The notes below the pieces were generated by a model. The model saw only the letters and a list, made by a program, of their open reading frames with translations, was not told the origin of the DNA and did no database searches. The position numbers were made by a program, and so were the translations under genes. Positions 7,583-15,176 of a stretch of DNA of 40,450 nucleotides are shown here, one piece after another (positions within the stretch are counted from its first letter, which is position 1; each line of letters opens with the position of its first letter). Source of the DNA: Clostridia bacterium (GTDB lineage: Bacteria > Bacillota > Clostridia > Oscillospirales > CAG-272); contig JAFYBN010000028.1 of assembly GCA_017540175.1 (NCBI GenBank), positions 1-40,450 on the forward strand. The letters are read 5' to 3'.

Positions 7583-8968
7583 ATGCCGAACATGAATCCG
7601 AAGAAAAACGCCATGCCCTCCCAGCCCGCCGACGTCCGGCGGACGAATTACGAGGAGGTCGCGCTCGGCTATACGGAAGAAATCGCCCTCGACGAGGCGG
7701 CGCGCTGTCTGAACTGCAAAAACATGCCCTGCGTGTCCGGCTGCCCCGTCATGATCAAAATCCCCCATTTCATCAAGAAGATCACCGAAAAGGACTATGA
7801 AGGCGCGTACCGGATTATCGCCGATTCCTCGAGCCTTCCGGCGGTCTGCGGCCGCGTCTGTCCGCAGGAGACCCAGTGCGAGGCGAAGTGCGTCCGCGGC
7901 ATCAAGGGCGAGCCCGTCGGCATCGGCAGACTGGAACGCTTTGTCGCCGACCGTCACAACGCCGCATGCGATACGCCGCCGGAGAGACCCGCGCCGAACG
8001 GGCACCGCGTCGCCGTCGTCGGCTCCGGACCCTCCGGGCTGACCTGCGCTGGCGATCTCGCGAAAGCAGGTTATGAAGTCACGGTCTTCGAGGCGCTTCA
8101 CACCGCGGGCGGCGTGCTCGTGTACGGCATCCCCGAATTCCGTCTCCCGAAGGCGATCGTCAAAAAGGAAATCGAAAACCTGAAGGCGCTCGGCGTGAAA
8201 ATCGAAACCAACATGGTCATCGGCAAATCCCTGACCGTCGACGAGCTGCTCGAGGACGGTTTTGAAGCGGTCTATATCGGAACCGGCGCGGGCCTGCCCC
8301 GGTTCATGGGCATTCCCGGCGAGAATCTCTGCGGCGTCTACTCCGCGAACGAATTCCTCACCCGCGTCAACCTGATGAAGGCATACCGGGAAGGCGCGGA
8401 TACGCCGATCATGCACGCGAAGCGCGTGGCGGTCGTCGGCGGCGGCAACGTCGCGATGGACGCGGCACGGTGCGCGATGCGGCTCGGCGCAGAGAGCGTC
8501 TCGATCGTCTACCGCCGCGGCGAAGCGGAGCTTCCGGCGAGAGCGGAGGAGGTTGAGCACGCGAAGGAGGAGGGAATCGTCTTCCACCTGCTCACCAACC
8601 CGAAGGAGATCCTTCCGGACGAAAACGGAAACGCGGCAAAGCTCGTCTGCGTCCGCATGGGGCTCGGAGAGCCGGACGAAAGCGGACGGCGCAGACCCGT
8701 AGAGATCGAGGGCTCGGAATTCGAGCTCGAAGCGGACTGCGTCATCATGGCGATCGGCACCAGCCCGAATCCGCTGATCAAATCGACCACCGAAGGGCTA
8801 GAATGCTCGAAGTGGGGCGGCATCATCGCGGACGAGAACGGCCTTACCTCCCGCGCGGGCGTCTATGCCGGCGGCGACGCCGTGACCGGCGCGGCGACCG
8901 TTATCCTTGCGATGGGCGCGGGAAAGACGGCGGCGGCCGCCATCGACCGGATGATCCGGTCCCGGTGA
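7583..8968 (+). CDS. nfnB: Large subunit of Nfn-type transhydrogenase (GltA-like, NADPH site)
   Basis: Predicted 461-residue protein. It starts one base after nfnA, with AGGAGG (7568-7573) inside the nfnA end, so the two are co-translated. It carries two cysteine sets for [4Fe-4S] clusters in the N-terminal domain (CLNCKNMPCVSGCPV, about residue 41, and CGRVCPQETQCEAKCV, about residue 92), an FAD-binding motif (VAVVGSGPSGLTCAGDLAKA), the GGVLVYGIPEFRLPK signature of the glutamate synthase small-subunit family, and an NADPH-binding motif (VAVVGGGNVAMDAARCAMRL). The ending VYAGGDAVTGAATVILAMG closes the FAD site. Alone the protein would be called glutamate synthase beta subunit, but no large glutamate synthase gene is present and the nfnA neighbour makes NfnB the better call. 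Confidence 0.92.
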   Translation: MPNMNPKKNAMPSQPADVRRTNYEEVALGYTEEIALDEAARCLNCKNMPCVSGCPVMIKIPHFIKKITEKDYEGAYRIIADSSSLPAVCGRVCPQETQCEAKCVRGIKGEPVGIGRLERFVADRHNAACDTPPERPAPNGHRVAVVGSGPSGLTCAGDLAKAGYEVTVFEALHTAGGVLVYGIPEFRLPKAIVKKEIENLKALGVKIETNMVIGKSLTVDELLEDGFEAVYIGTGAGLPRFMGIPGENLCGVYSANEFLTRVNLMKAYREGADTPIMHAKRVAVVGGGNVAMDAARCAMRLGAESVSIVYRRGEAELPARAEEVEHAKEEGIVFHLLTNPKEILPDENGNAAKLVCVRMGLGEPDESGRRRPVEIEGSEFELEADCVIMAIGTSPNPLIKSTTEGLECSKWGGIIADENGLTSRAGVYAGGDAVTGAATVILAMGAGKTAAAAIDRMIRSR

Positions 8969-8999
8969 TCTCCCCGATTTTTGCGCGATCCTGAAATTT

Positions 9000-9037
9000 A
9001 ACGGAATTTAAGAAAAAACGCGGAACTTTTTTCCGTT
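9000..9037. terminator. Weak inverted repeat after nfnB
   Basis: AACGGAA (9000-9006) and TTCCGTT (9031-9037) are inverted repeats with A-rich and T-rich stretches between them. The loop is long and no clean U-tract follows, so this is at best a weak transcription end. Confidence 0.3.
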
Positions 9038-9081
9038 CCCCGGCGTCTAATGGTCAAGCAATTCAGACATGGGAATCGGAC

Positions 9082-10491
9082 ATGAAAAAAGTACTCCGCG
9101 TATTTTCTGTTCTCGGACTCGCCCTGCTCGGACTCACGGCCGCGATCGTCATCGCGTTCTATCTCTTGATCGTGGTGGGGCTTTCGCCGCGCCTGCAGAC
9201 GACATGGATCTGCTCCGCGATGCACACCATGCATCACAAATATCTCGCGACCGTGTTTTTCACCGACGAATACATCGACCACGTCATGAAGGCGAATGCC
9301 GTGGACGACACGGGCTACGACTCCGAGATTCTGACCTTCGATCGCGCAGGCTCGGACGAGATGATCTCCGAAAGCCCCGCTCCCGCCGAAGAGACGGGAA
9401 CGGATGCGACCGACGAAGCTCTGACCCCCACTCAGGCAGACCCCCCGCCGGAAGGCGATCCGGATGTCGAAGCCGACCCGCCGGGACAGACCGAAGAAGA
9501 GCTTCCGACAGACAAAGCAAACGAAGATCCTCAGCCGGGAAAACCCGAGGAAGATCCCTCGCCGGATAAACCCGAGGAAGACCCTCAGCCGGACAAATCC
9601 GAGGAAGAACCCCCGCCGGACAAACCCGGGGAAGACCCCCAGCCGGCAACGCCGGAAAAGGAGGAAGCTCCCGAACCGGCGAAGGAAGAGACGAAAAAAG
9701 AAGAGACCGTCCCGCCCGCGCCGGAAAAGAAGCCGGAGAAACCGGCTTCCTCCGGTGACTCCTATCTGGACGAGGGCTATCGGAAGCTGGAGGACGGTCT
9801 GTACCTGAAAGAGGTGTCCGGGCTTACGTGGCGCGGATACGTCATGCTCGTCGAAGACCCCCGCCGCGTCAAGGTCACGGATACCTCGATGCAGTACGAA
9901 TGCGGCGAGAACGTGATGACGATGACGAAAAACGCGGGCGCGGTCGCCGGCATCAACGGCAGCGGCTTCGAGGACGGCCCGAATTACGATTCCAACGGCG
10001 GATCGCCGAGCGGGCTCATCATCGAGGACGGCGTGCTCGTGTGCCCCCGGGTCCCGGATGAAACGATTTTCAACATGATCGGTCTCAACCGCGACGGCGC
10101 TCTCGTGCTCCGGCACTGCACGGCGTCGTGGGCGCTGGAGAACGACATCGTCAGCGCGGTTTCGTTCTACCCCTTCCTGATCGTCAACGGGGAAGGGCTT
10201 GTGAAGAACGGGACCGGCGGCTGGGGCATCGCGCCCAGAACCGCCGTCGGACAGCGCGTGACGGGCGAGTTTCTGATGCTCGTGATCGACGGCAGACAGG
10301 CGGACTGGAGCATCGGGTGCGACCTCGACGTCCTGCAGGAAGTTCTCCTGAACGAGGGCGCGGTCAACGCCGCCATGCTCGACGGCGGCAGCTCGACCGC
10401 CATGGTGTATAACGGCGAATACGTCAACCGCCCGAGCCTCGGACACGAGCGCTGGATCAACAACGCGTTCGTCGTCATGCCGGGCAGCTGA
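9082..10491 (+). CDS. Membrane-anchored phosphodiester glycosidase (NAGPA domain) with repeat stalk
   Basis: Predicted 469-residue surface protein. Residues about 5-35 form one membrane anchor (VLGLALLGLTAAIVIAFYLL). After a charged stretch, residues about 105-230 form an extended Pro/Glu/Asp linker with five copies of a nine-residue unit. The C-terminal 240 residues are a phosphodiester glycosidase domain: DTSMQYECGENVMTM, AVAGINGSGFEDG, GGWGIAPRTAVGQ, and the conserved AAMLDGGSSTAMVYNGE. Animal NAGPA removes GlcNAc from phosphate on lysosomal enzymes; bacterial members act on phosphodiester-linked sugars of surface or exogenous polymers, and the substrate here cannot be read from the sequence. 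The start has only a weak GGGAATCGGA before it. The 3' end converges on spoVAC. Confidence 0.88.
   Translation: MKKVLRVFSVLGLALLGLTAAIVIAFYLLIVVGLSPRLQTTWICSAMHTMHHKYLATVFFTDEYIDHVMKANAVDDTGYDSEILTFDRAGSDEMISESPAPAEETGTDATDEALTPTQADPPPEGDPDVEADPPGQTEEELPTDKANEDPQPGKPEEDPSPDKPEEDPQPDKSEEEPPPDKPGEDPQPATPEKEEAPEPAKEETKKEETVPPAPEKKPEKPASSGDSYLDEGYRKLEDGLYLKEVSGLTWRGYVMLVEDPRRVKVTDTSMQYECGENVMTMTKNAGAVAGINGSGFEDGPNYDSNGGSPSGLIIEDGVLVCPRVPDETIFNMIGLNRDGALVLRHCTASWALENDIVSAVSFYPFLIVNGEGLVKNGTGGWGIAPRTAVGQRVTGEFLMLVIDGRQADWSIGCDLDVLQEVLLNEGAVNAAMLDGGSSTAMVYNGEYVNRPSLGHERWINNAFVVMPGS
9523..9657 (+). repeat. Five 27-bp in-frame repeats (nine-residue EDPxPDKPE unit)
   Basis: Five consecutive 27-base units encode EDPQPGKPE, EDPSPDKPE, EDPQPDKSE, EEPPPDKPG and EDPQPATPE. 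They form an extended acidic stalk between the membrane anchor and the enzyme domain. Such repeats can change copy number by slippage. Confidence 0.85.
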
Positions 10492-10526
10492 GCCGGACCG
10501 CGGCGTTTCGCACAGCCGCGCTCAGC
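10487..10526. terminator. Hairpin spanning two convergent stop codons
   Basis: GCTGAGC (10487-10493) pairs with GCTCAGC (10520-10526), and inside it CGCGGC pairs with GCCGCG. It covers the stop codons of both the phosphodiester glycosidase gene and spoVAC. There is no U-tract on either strand, so it may only separate the converging transcripts. Confidence 0.4.
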
Positions 10527-10962
10527 CGAAGAGTCCGGCGATCCAGCAGATCAGCCCGTACGCCGTTGCTGCCGCCGCGGCGTAGAGAATGACCGGACCC
10601 GCGACGGAGAAGATTTTCGCGCCGACCCCGGTCACAAATCCTTCCGTCTTGCTGTCGACGGCGGCGGACGCGACGGCGTTCGCGAATCCTGTGATCGGCA
10701 CGAGCGTTCCCCCTCCCGCGTGCTTCGCGATTTTGTCGAACACCCCGAGCCCCGTCAGCGCGGCGGTGACGAAGATCAGCACGGCGGACACCGAGAGTCC
10801 CGCGTCGTCGGCGCTCAGCCCGAGGGAGAGAAAGAGCCGCCGCAGCACCTCCCCGCATACGCAGATCGTTCCCCCCGCGAGAAAGGCTTTTGCGCAGTCT
10901 TTCGCGAGGGGGGATTTTTTCGCGCGCCCCCTGGCGTATCGCTCGTAGTTTTTTCCGGTCAT
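10522..10962 (-). CDS. spoVAC: Stage V sporulation protein AC (SpoVAC)
   Basis: Predicted 146-residue protein with several membrane segments. SpoVAC belongs to the SpoVA complex in the inner spore membrane that moves dipicolinic acid into the forespore and out at germination. Family pattern: PLAKDCAKAFLAGGTICVCG at the N-terminal side, then TGLGVFDKIAKHAGGGTLVP, ITGFANAVASAAVDSKTEGF and VTGVGAKIF. The order GxGTxVPITGFANxVxSAAxxxxxEG identifies SpoVAC rather than SpoVAE. The ATG at 10962 follows CCGGAG by eight bases. In most spore formers spoVAC is followed by spoVAD and spoVAE; here the gene stands alone, with no other spoVA gene in the window. Confidence 0.9.
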   Translation of the reverse strand: MTGKNYERYARGRAKKSPLAKDCAKAFLAGGTICVCGEVLRRLFLSLGLSADDAGLSVSAVLIFVTAALTGLGVFDKIAKHAGGGTLVPITGFANAVASAAVDSKTEGFVTGVGAKIFSVAGPVILYAAAAATAYGLICWIAGLFG

Positions 10963-11077
10963 GATAAACTCCGGTCTTGTCTGGATTTTGAAAACAGTAT
11001 CCCGCCGCGGCGTGCGGCGTATGCGCCTGCGGCACTGGAAATTTCTTCAAATTAATGGTTTTTTAACGGAGTCTTAA

Positions 11078-11106
11078 TTGACAAGCCACACAGAGCTGTG
11101 TATAAT
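11078..11106 (+). promoter_or_regulatory. Consensus sigma-A promoter for the zinc-ribbon gene
   Basis: TTGACA (11078-11083), 17-bp spacer, TATAAT (11101-11106); 45 bases before the ATG. All hexamer bases match. Confidence 0.85.
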
Positions 11107-11151
11107 AAATTCGTAAATGAAAATTTATGGAAACCAGAAAGGAAACCGAAA

Positions 11152-11670
11152 ATGTCTTTTTTTGAAGATCTGAAGAAAAACGCGTCCGGCGCCGCCGATA
11201 AGGCGGTCAAGAAGACTACCGAGATCACGGGCCTTGCGAAGCTGAAAATGGCGATCCGCTCGAAGGAGAGCAAGCTCAGCAGCGTCTACGAAGAGATCGG
11301 CAGACTTTTCTACACCGCGGAACGCGACGGCGAGGACTGCACCGGCGAAATCGCTGCCTTTATCATGAAGGCGGACAAGCTGAAGGCGGAAATCGAAGAG
11401 GCGAAGAAGGAAACCGCGAAGCTCAAGAACGTGAAGACCTGCGACGGCTGCGGCGCCGAAATCGACCGCAACCTCCCGTTCTGCCCGTGGTGCGGCAAGA
11501 AGCAGGAAATGCCCGTTGACGAAGAGCCGGCCGAAGACGAGGACGACATCGTCGACGAGTTCGCGGACGAAGCGGAAGAGACTGCGGACGACATCGCCGA
11601 AAAGATTGAAGAAGCGGTTGATAACCTCACCGAGGAAATCAAGGACTCCTGCGACTGCGACAAAGAATAA
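11152..11670 (+). CDS. Small coiled-coil and zinc-ribbon protein
   Basis: Predicted 172-residue soluble protein of unknown function. Residues 1-30 are a basic, amphipathic helical start (DLKKNASGAADKAVKKTTE); residues about 40-98 are heptad-like and probably coiled coil (AFIMKADKLKAEIEEAKKE); residues about 100-122 hold a zinc ribbon, CDGCGAEIDRNLPFCPWCGK (two C-x-x-C knuckles); the last 50 residues are very acidic and end in CDCDKE. Short proteins of this build are common in Clostridia, often annotated as zinc-ribbon domain-containing. A consensus promoter, a good ribosome binding site (AAAGGAAA) and a strong terminator make it a complete single-gene transcription unit, which suggests substantial expression. 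No partner gene is adjacent. Confidence 0.85.
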   Translation: MSFFEDLKKNASGAADKAVKKTTEITGLAKLKMAIRSKESKLSSVYEEIGRLFYTAERDGEDCTGEIAAFIMKADKLKAEIEEAKKETAKLKNVKTCDGCGAEIDRNLPFCPWCGKKQEMPVDEEPAEDEDDIVDEFADEAEETADDIAEKIEEAVDNLTEEIKDSCDCDKE

Positions 11671-11688
11671 TTCCGATTCCCGAAAGAG

Positions 11689-11727
11689 CGGCGCGCGAAA
11701 AAAAGCGCGCCGTTTTCATTTTTTTCG
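11689..11727 (+). terminator. Rho-independent terminator of the zinc-ribbon gene
   Basis: CGGCGCGC (11689-11696) pairs perfectly with GCGCGCCG (11705-11712), with an A-rich loop, followed by TTTTCATTTTTTT. Confidence 0.9.
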
Positions 11728-11736
11728 GAAAAACCC

Positions 11737-11765
11737 TTGACAAAGGGGTTCCGATAGTGTATAAT
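11737..11765 (+). promoter_or_regulatory. Consensus sigma-A promoter for tRNA-Thr
   Basis: TTGACA (11737-11742), 17-bp spacer, TATAAT (11760-11765); 26 bases before the tRNA 5' end. Confidence 0.9.
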
Positions 11766-11791
11766 GGCAAGGCTGAATTCGTTCGGCACAA

Positions 11792-11863
11792 GCTAGTGTG
11801 GCTCAGTGGTAGAGCAGCTGATTCGTAATCAGCAGGTCGTGGGTTCAATCCCCACCACTAGCT
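11792..11863 (+). tRNA. tRNA-Thr (anticodon CGT)
   Basis: All four arms fold by eye. The acceptor pairs GCTAGTG (11792-11798) with CACTAGC. The D arm is GCTC-AGTGGTA-GAGC. The anticodon stem is GCTGA/TCAGC with loop TTCGTAA, so the anticodon is CGT and it reads the Thr codon ACG. The variable loop is AGGTC, and the T arm is GTGGG-TTCAATC-CCCAC. The discriminator base is T and CCA is not encoded. It has its own promoter and terminator. Confidence 0.97.
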
Positions 11864-11873
11864 TTTTCTCATG

Positions 11874-11907
11874 CCCTTCGGAATTCCGGAGGGTTTTGTC
11901 ATTTTTT
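11874..11907 (+). terminator. Rho-independent terminator after tRNA-Thr
   Basis: CCCTTCGG (11874-11881) pairs with CCGGAGGG (11886-11893) with one G-T pair, followed by TTTTGTCATTTTTT. It ends just before the murI ribosome binding site, so murI needs read-through or a promoter not recognised here. Confidence 0.85.
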
Positions 11908-11927
11908 GAGCGGAAGGGGGACGACCT

Positions 11928-12713
11928 ATGAGCACGGAGCGCACGACTGTCGGCTTTTTCGATTCCGGCGCGGGCGGGCTGACCGTTCTTGCCGAGGCAA
12001 GACGCGCGATGCCCGGCGCGGCGTATCTCTTTTACGCCGATACCGACCACGTTCCGTACGGCACGAAGACCCGGGAAGAGGTCCTTCGGTACGCGCGCCG
12101 CGCCGTATCTTTTCTCATGGAGCGGGGAGCGGAAGCGATCGTCGTAGCGTGCAACACCGCGACGAGCATGGCGATCGACGATCTGCGCGCCGAATTCCCC
12201 CTGCCCATCGTGGGGATGGAACCGGCGGTCAAGCCCGCCGCGCGCGTTTATCCCGGCTCCGAGATCCTCATCTGCGCCACGCCCCTGACCATCGCGGGCA
12301 AAAAGCTGCACACTCTGATCGACCGCAGCTTCCCGGACGGGGAGACCCCGACGCTCGCCGCTCTGCCGGGGCTCGTCGCCATGGCGGAGGAGGAGCGGTT
12401 CGATCCGGATGAGGCATCGGCGTATCTCGAAGCGGCGATCCCGCGGCATGAGGGCTATGCCGCCGTCGTGCTCGGCTGTACGCATTTCGGGTATTTCCGG
12501 GACAGCTTCCGACGGGTGTTCGGGAACGTCGACATCATCGACGGCAACCGCGGAACGGTGAGACGGCTCATCTCCCTGCTCGGCGGGACGCGCGGTGACG
12601 GAGAGGGAAGCGTCACGATCTTCGAGTCCGGGCGGCAGGTGTGCGATCCCGGACGGCTCGCACGGTACGCGAGACTGCTCGCTCGCGCACAGCGCGCGGC
12701 GGAGGAGAACTGA
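11928..12713 (+). CDS. murI: Glutamate racemase MurI
   Basis: Predicted 261-residue cytoplasmic enzyme making D-glutamate for peptidoglycan. It has the two-cysteine, cofactor-free racemase signature: GFFDSGAGGLTV at the N-terminus, YADTDHVPYGTKT, the first catalytic Cys in VVACNTATS (about residue 74), and the second in VVLGCTHFGYF (about residue 184). Asp in the FDSG motif matches the family. Length is normal. The ATG follows an AAGGGGGA. No other murein gene is adjacent. The gene begins 20 bases after the tRNA terminator and ends with no obvious hairpin of its own, apart from an imperfect inverted repeat at 12751-12796. Confidence 0.95.
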   Translation: MSTERTTVGFFDSGAGGLTVLAEARRAMPGAAYLFYADTDHVPYGTKTREEVLRYARRAVSFLMERGAEAIVVACNTATSMAIDDLRAEFPLPIVGMEPAVKPAARVYPGSEILICATPLTIAGKKLHTLIDRSFPDGETPTLAALPGLVAMAEEERFDPDEASAYLEAAIPRHEGYAAVVLGCTHFGYFRDSFRRVFGNVDIIDGNRGTVRRLISLLGGTRGDGEGSVTIFESGRQVCDPGRLARYARLLARAQRAAEEN

Positions 12714-13041
12714 ACAGATCATGGGAGGGATTGCGGCACGTGCCGGGAGGACGGCAGCCGCGGTCCCTTTTGTTCTTTTTCGGTCCGCGCTGTCCGGCGG
12801 CAGGTCGATTCGTCCGGCGGTTTGACGCACGGCTCCCCCGCAAAGAATTCTTTCGGAGACGCTTGCATTTTGGGACAGATTCCTGTATAATCAAATCGGA
12901 ACGCGTCCGCGGCATGCGCCCGGTCCTTCCGACTCGCAGTCTCTGCGCGGCACGTGTTGAGCGCCTGCCGATTTTTCGCGGTGAAGACCCATCTGAACGG
13001 AATACATGATCCGATTCGCATCGGATACGGAGGAAAGCAGG
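12714..13041. other. Intergenic region between murI and the modular lipoprotein gene
   Basis: 328 bases with no supportable gene. It holds an imperfect inverted repeat around 12751-12796 (GGACGGCAGCCGCGG against CCGCGCTGTCC, with a T-rich loop) that may end the murI transcript, and a promoter at 12863-12891. A 34-codon frame right after murI has no ribosome binding site and I do not call it. Confidence 0.5.
12863..12891 (+). promoter_or_regulatory. Sigma-A promoter for the modular lipoprotein gene
   Basis: TTGCAT (12863-12868), 17-bp spacer, TATAAT (12886-12891). The expected leader before the ATG at 13042 is about 145 nucleotides. Confidence 0.75.
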
Positions 13042-15060
13042 ATGAACAAAACAGCGCTCCTTTCCCTGCTGCTCGCGATCCTGATCGCGCTGAGCGGCTG
13101 CGGCGTGCGCAGGACACAGGCGAGCGCCGACGTCCCGCAGGATCGGACGGAGGCAAACGGGGCTTCCCAAAGCGAGGATCCCGACGGTTCTCCGGCCGAA
13201 GCCCCCGAAGCCCCCGAAACGCCCGAAACCGAAGAGAACGGCGAAATCGTCGAAACCGAACAAATCCCCGAAACGCCCGAACCCGAACCGGAAGAAGAGG
13301 AAGACTCGGATCCAAACGAGCTTCTTGCGCCGTATATCGGCGTCTGGGAGCGCGGGGACGGGCTTGTCCTGATCAAAATCTCGAGCGAGTGGAGCTGGCA
13401 GTCTTACGACGCCGCGAGCGATGAGCTGAGCGGCGGAGGGATCACCGTAGGGTATGATTATTTGGAGATGAACCTGCAGAACGACGAGGTGTGGAACACG
13501 ATCAGAAAGATCGACGACGCCAGCCTGACGGACGGGACTTTCCTCTATTATTTCAAGGAAGGCACGGACGATCTGCCCGTCCCGGCGTCCGCGGCGGAGG
13601 AGGAGCCGGATCCCGAAGAGGATCCCGCCGAAGTTCTCGGCCGGTACGTCGGCATCTGGGCAAGCGGGGATGCTCTCGTATGGCTGTGCTTCTATGACGA
13701 CGGAAGCTGGCTCGCCCTCGATCTGCGGGATTCAACGCTCGACAACGGATTGATCGACGTTTCAAACGGCGCTCTCGATCTGTACGACGAGGGCGGAAAC
13801 CTGGTGAGAGCGGTCGTGATCACCGACGAAGGGAATCTCATCGACAACAACGCCGAGGTCTATTATCTGCAGGACATGGATACCCTGCCTTTCCTTGAGG
13901 AAGAGGAAAACAATTCCGAACCCAACCCCGACAGCACGTCCGACCCCGTCGACACGTCCAACCCCGGCGGCTCGTCCGACGCTGTCGGCACGACCGCACC
14001 CGTCGACACGTCCGACCCCGTCGACACGTCCGACACTGCCGACACGTCCGGTTCCGGCACGGGCGGCACGGACGGCGCGCGCCCCGCGTACAAGCCCGTG
14101 TACGACAAGCCGATCACCGGGAATTTCACCGGGATCGACCCCGCCGTGTTCGAACAGTCCGACTACGCTCCGGAGGAGATCGTCGGCCGCTGGTACGAGG
14201 ACGGCTGGTCGAACGGCTATTATCTGGAGTTTTACGGGGACGGCACCTGGCAGTTCTTCGGCGAAGAGACCGAAAGCGGTTATTACGAAATCACTTACAG
14301 CGTCATCACGCTCGTGCACGGGTTTTACGGCGTGGACCTCGGTCAGGCGTATTACTATACCTATGACGACGGGAGCCGGAATCTGTCCTTCGGTTCGTTC
14401 TCATGGGCAGGGAATTACAAACCGCGCACGCCCGGCGGCAACACGTATTTCAGCCCCGCGTCCGAATCCGGGCCCTGCGCCGATCTCGACGCGTATTACG
14501 CACAGAAGTATCCGTACGCGTGGCTGGAAGGAGATTGGCTTCCGGTCTCGGACGCCTCCGGATCGCATTATTATATGATGACCGCGACGGGAACGTGGAG
14601 CGAGATCATCGGAAACGCCGCGCTTGAAGTCGGGAGCATCGAGCTGACCGGTATCGGCCGGTACGTTTCGGAGGGAGCGAACTCCGAGTCGTCCGTTGTG
14701 TTCGAATATACCGGCGACGGACGGCTGTACATCGACGGCGAGCCCTACGAGCGGCGTTCCGGGAACGCGCCGGCCGGCGCCCCACCCGCCGCGGCGGTGG
14801 GAAGCTTCTTCTACTACGACAGCTCGATCGGCGCTTATTCCGACCGCGGCTACGAGTTCCGTGAGGACTGGACATTCCGCTCCCTGCCGGATTCGCCGTC
14901 CGCCGAACGGGGTACCTTCCTCTTCCTCGGCGACAACATGCTTCTGTATGACGAGGACGGAAACCTCCTCCACAAATTCATCCAGGACCGCTACACAGCC
15001 GAACTGGGCGGGATTTACGACACGGAGAACAATGTGGATATATTCAGGCTGGATGATTGA
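13042..15060 (+). CDS. Lipoprotein with five related Trp-containing modules
   Basis: Predicted 672-residue exported lipoprotein; signal peptide ending ALSGC (lipid Cys 20), ATG at 13042 behind GGAGG. An acidic Pro/Glu linker (about 40-95) leads to five modules that share a core of the type G-x-W, then a hydrophobic strand, D-G-x-W. They start near residues 98 (YIGVWERGDGLVLIKI), 202 (YVGIWASGDALVWLCFYDDG), 380 (IVGRWYEDGWSNGYYLEFYG), 495 (WLEGDWLPVSDASGSHYY) and 585 (AVGSFFYYDSSIGAYSDRG). Each is rich in short beta strands with aromatic residues, reminiscent of lipocalin-like or beta-barrel sensor modules. Modules 2 and 3 are separated by a Thr/Ser/Asp/Pro linker. I do not recognise a named family. 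It is surface-bound and probably binds a ligand or polymer. Confidence 0.85.
   Translation: MNKTALLSLLLAILIALSGCGVRRTQASADVPQDRTEANGASQSEDPDGSPAEAPEAPETPETEENGEIVETEQIPETPEPEPEEEEDSDPNELLAPYIGVWERGDGLVLIKISSEWSWQSYDAASDELSGGGITVGYDYLEMNLQNDEVWNTIRKIDDASLTDGTFLYYFKEGTDDLPVPASAAEEEPDPEEDPAEVLGRYVGIWASGDALVWLCFYDDGSWLALDLRDSTLDNGLIDVSNGALDLYDEGGNLVRAVVITDEGNLIDNNAEVYYLQDMDTLPFLEEEENNSEPNPDSTSDPVDTSNPGGSSDAVGTTAPVDTSDPVDTSDTADTSGSGTGGTDGARPAYKPVYDKPITGNFTGIDPAVFEQSDYAPEEIVGRWYEDGWSNGYYLEFYGDGTWQFFGEETESGYYEITYSVITLVHGFYGVDLGQAYYYTYDDGSRNLSFGSFSWAGNYKPRTPGGNTYFSPASESGPCADLDAYYAQKYPYAWLEGDWLPVSDASGSHYYMMTATGTWSEIIGNAALEVGSIELTGIGRYVSEGANSESSVVFEYTGDGRLYIDGEPYERRSGNAPAGAPPAAAVGSFFYYDSSIGAYSDRGYEFREDWTFRSLPDSPSAERGTFLFLGDNMLLYDEDGNLLHKFIQDRYTAELGGIYDTENNVDIFRLDD
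13936..14073 (+). repeat. In-frame Ser/Asp/Pro/Thr linker repeats (TSDPVDTS type)
   Basis: Repeating units of about 18 bases (variants of TCCGACCCCGTCGACACG) encode TSDPVDTS-like peptides over residues 299-344 of the modular lipoprotein. This is a typical extended linker between surface modules. Confidence 0.8.
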
Positions 15061-15090
15061 AGGATCCGCCGCGCTCCCCTAAGATCAAAA

Positions 15091-15134
15091 CCCCCGGAAG
15101 CCGATCACTCGCTGAAAGGCTTCCGGGGGTTTCG
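15091..15134. terminator. Bidirectional terminator between lipoprotein gene and pepD
   Basis: CCCCCGGAAGCC (15091-15102) pairs perfectly with GGCTTCCGGGGG (15118-15129), flanked by AAAA on the left and TTT on the right. It serves the plus-strand lipoprotein gene and the convergent dipeptidase gene. Confidence 0.9.
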
Positions 15135-15176
15135 TGCTCATAGGTTCAGGGCGGTGGGACGGACGCGATCTTTCCG

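Noticed and set aside
7583-8968. Glutamate synthase small subunit
   Set aside because: The adjacent NfnA-type gene and the absence of a large glutamate synthase subunit make the Nfn large subunit the better call.
9523-9657. Regular repeats that could suggest a CRISPR or tandem-repeat locus
   Set aside because: The 27-base units are in frame, have no spacers and encode a proline/glutamate stalk.
12721-12825. A 34-codon frame just after murI
   Set aside because: No ribosome binding site, and it spans a likely terminator-like inverted repeat.
13936-14073. Short tandem repeats in the modular lipoprotein as a mobile or CRISPR-like element
   Set aside because: They stay in frame and encode a Ser/Asp/Pro/Thr linker between modules.
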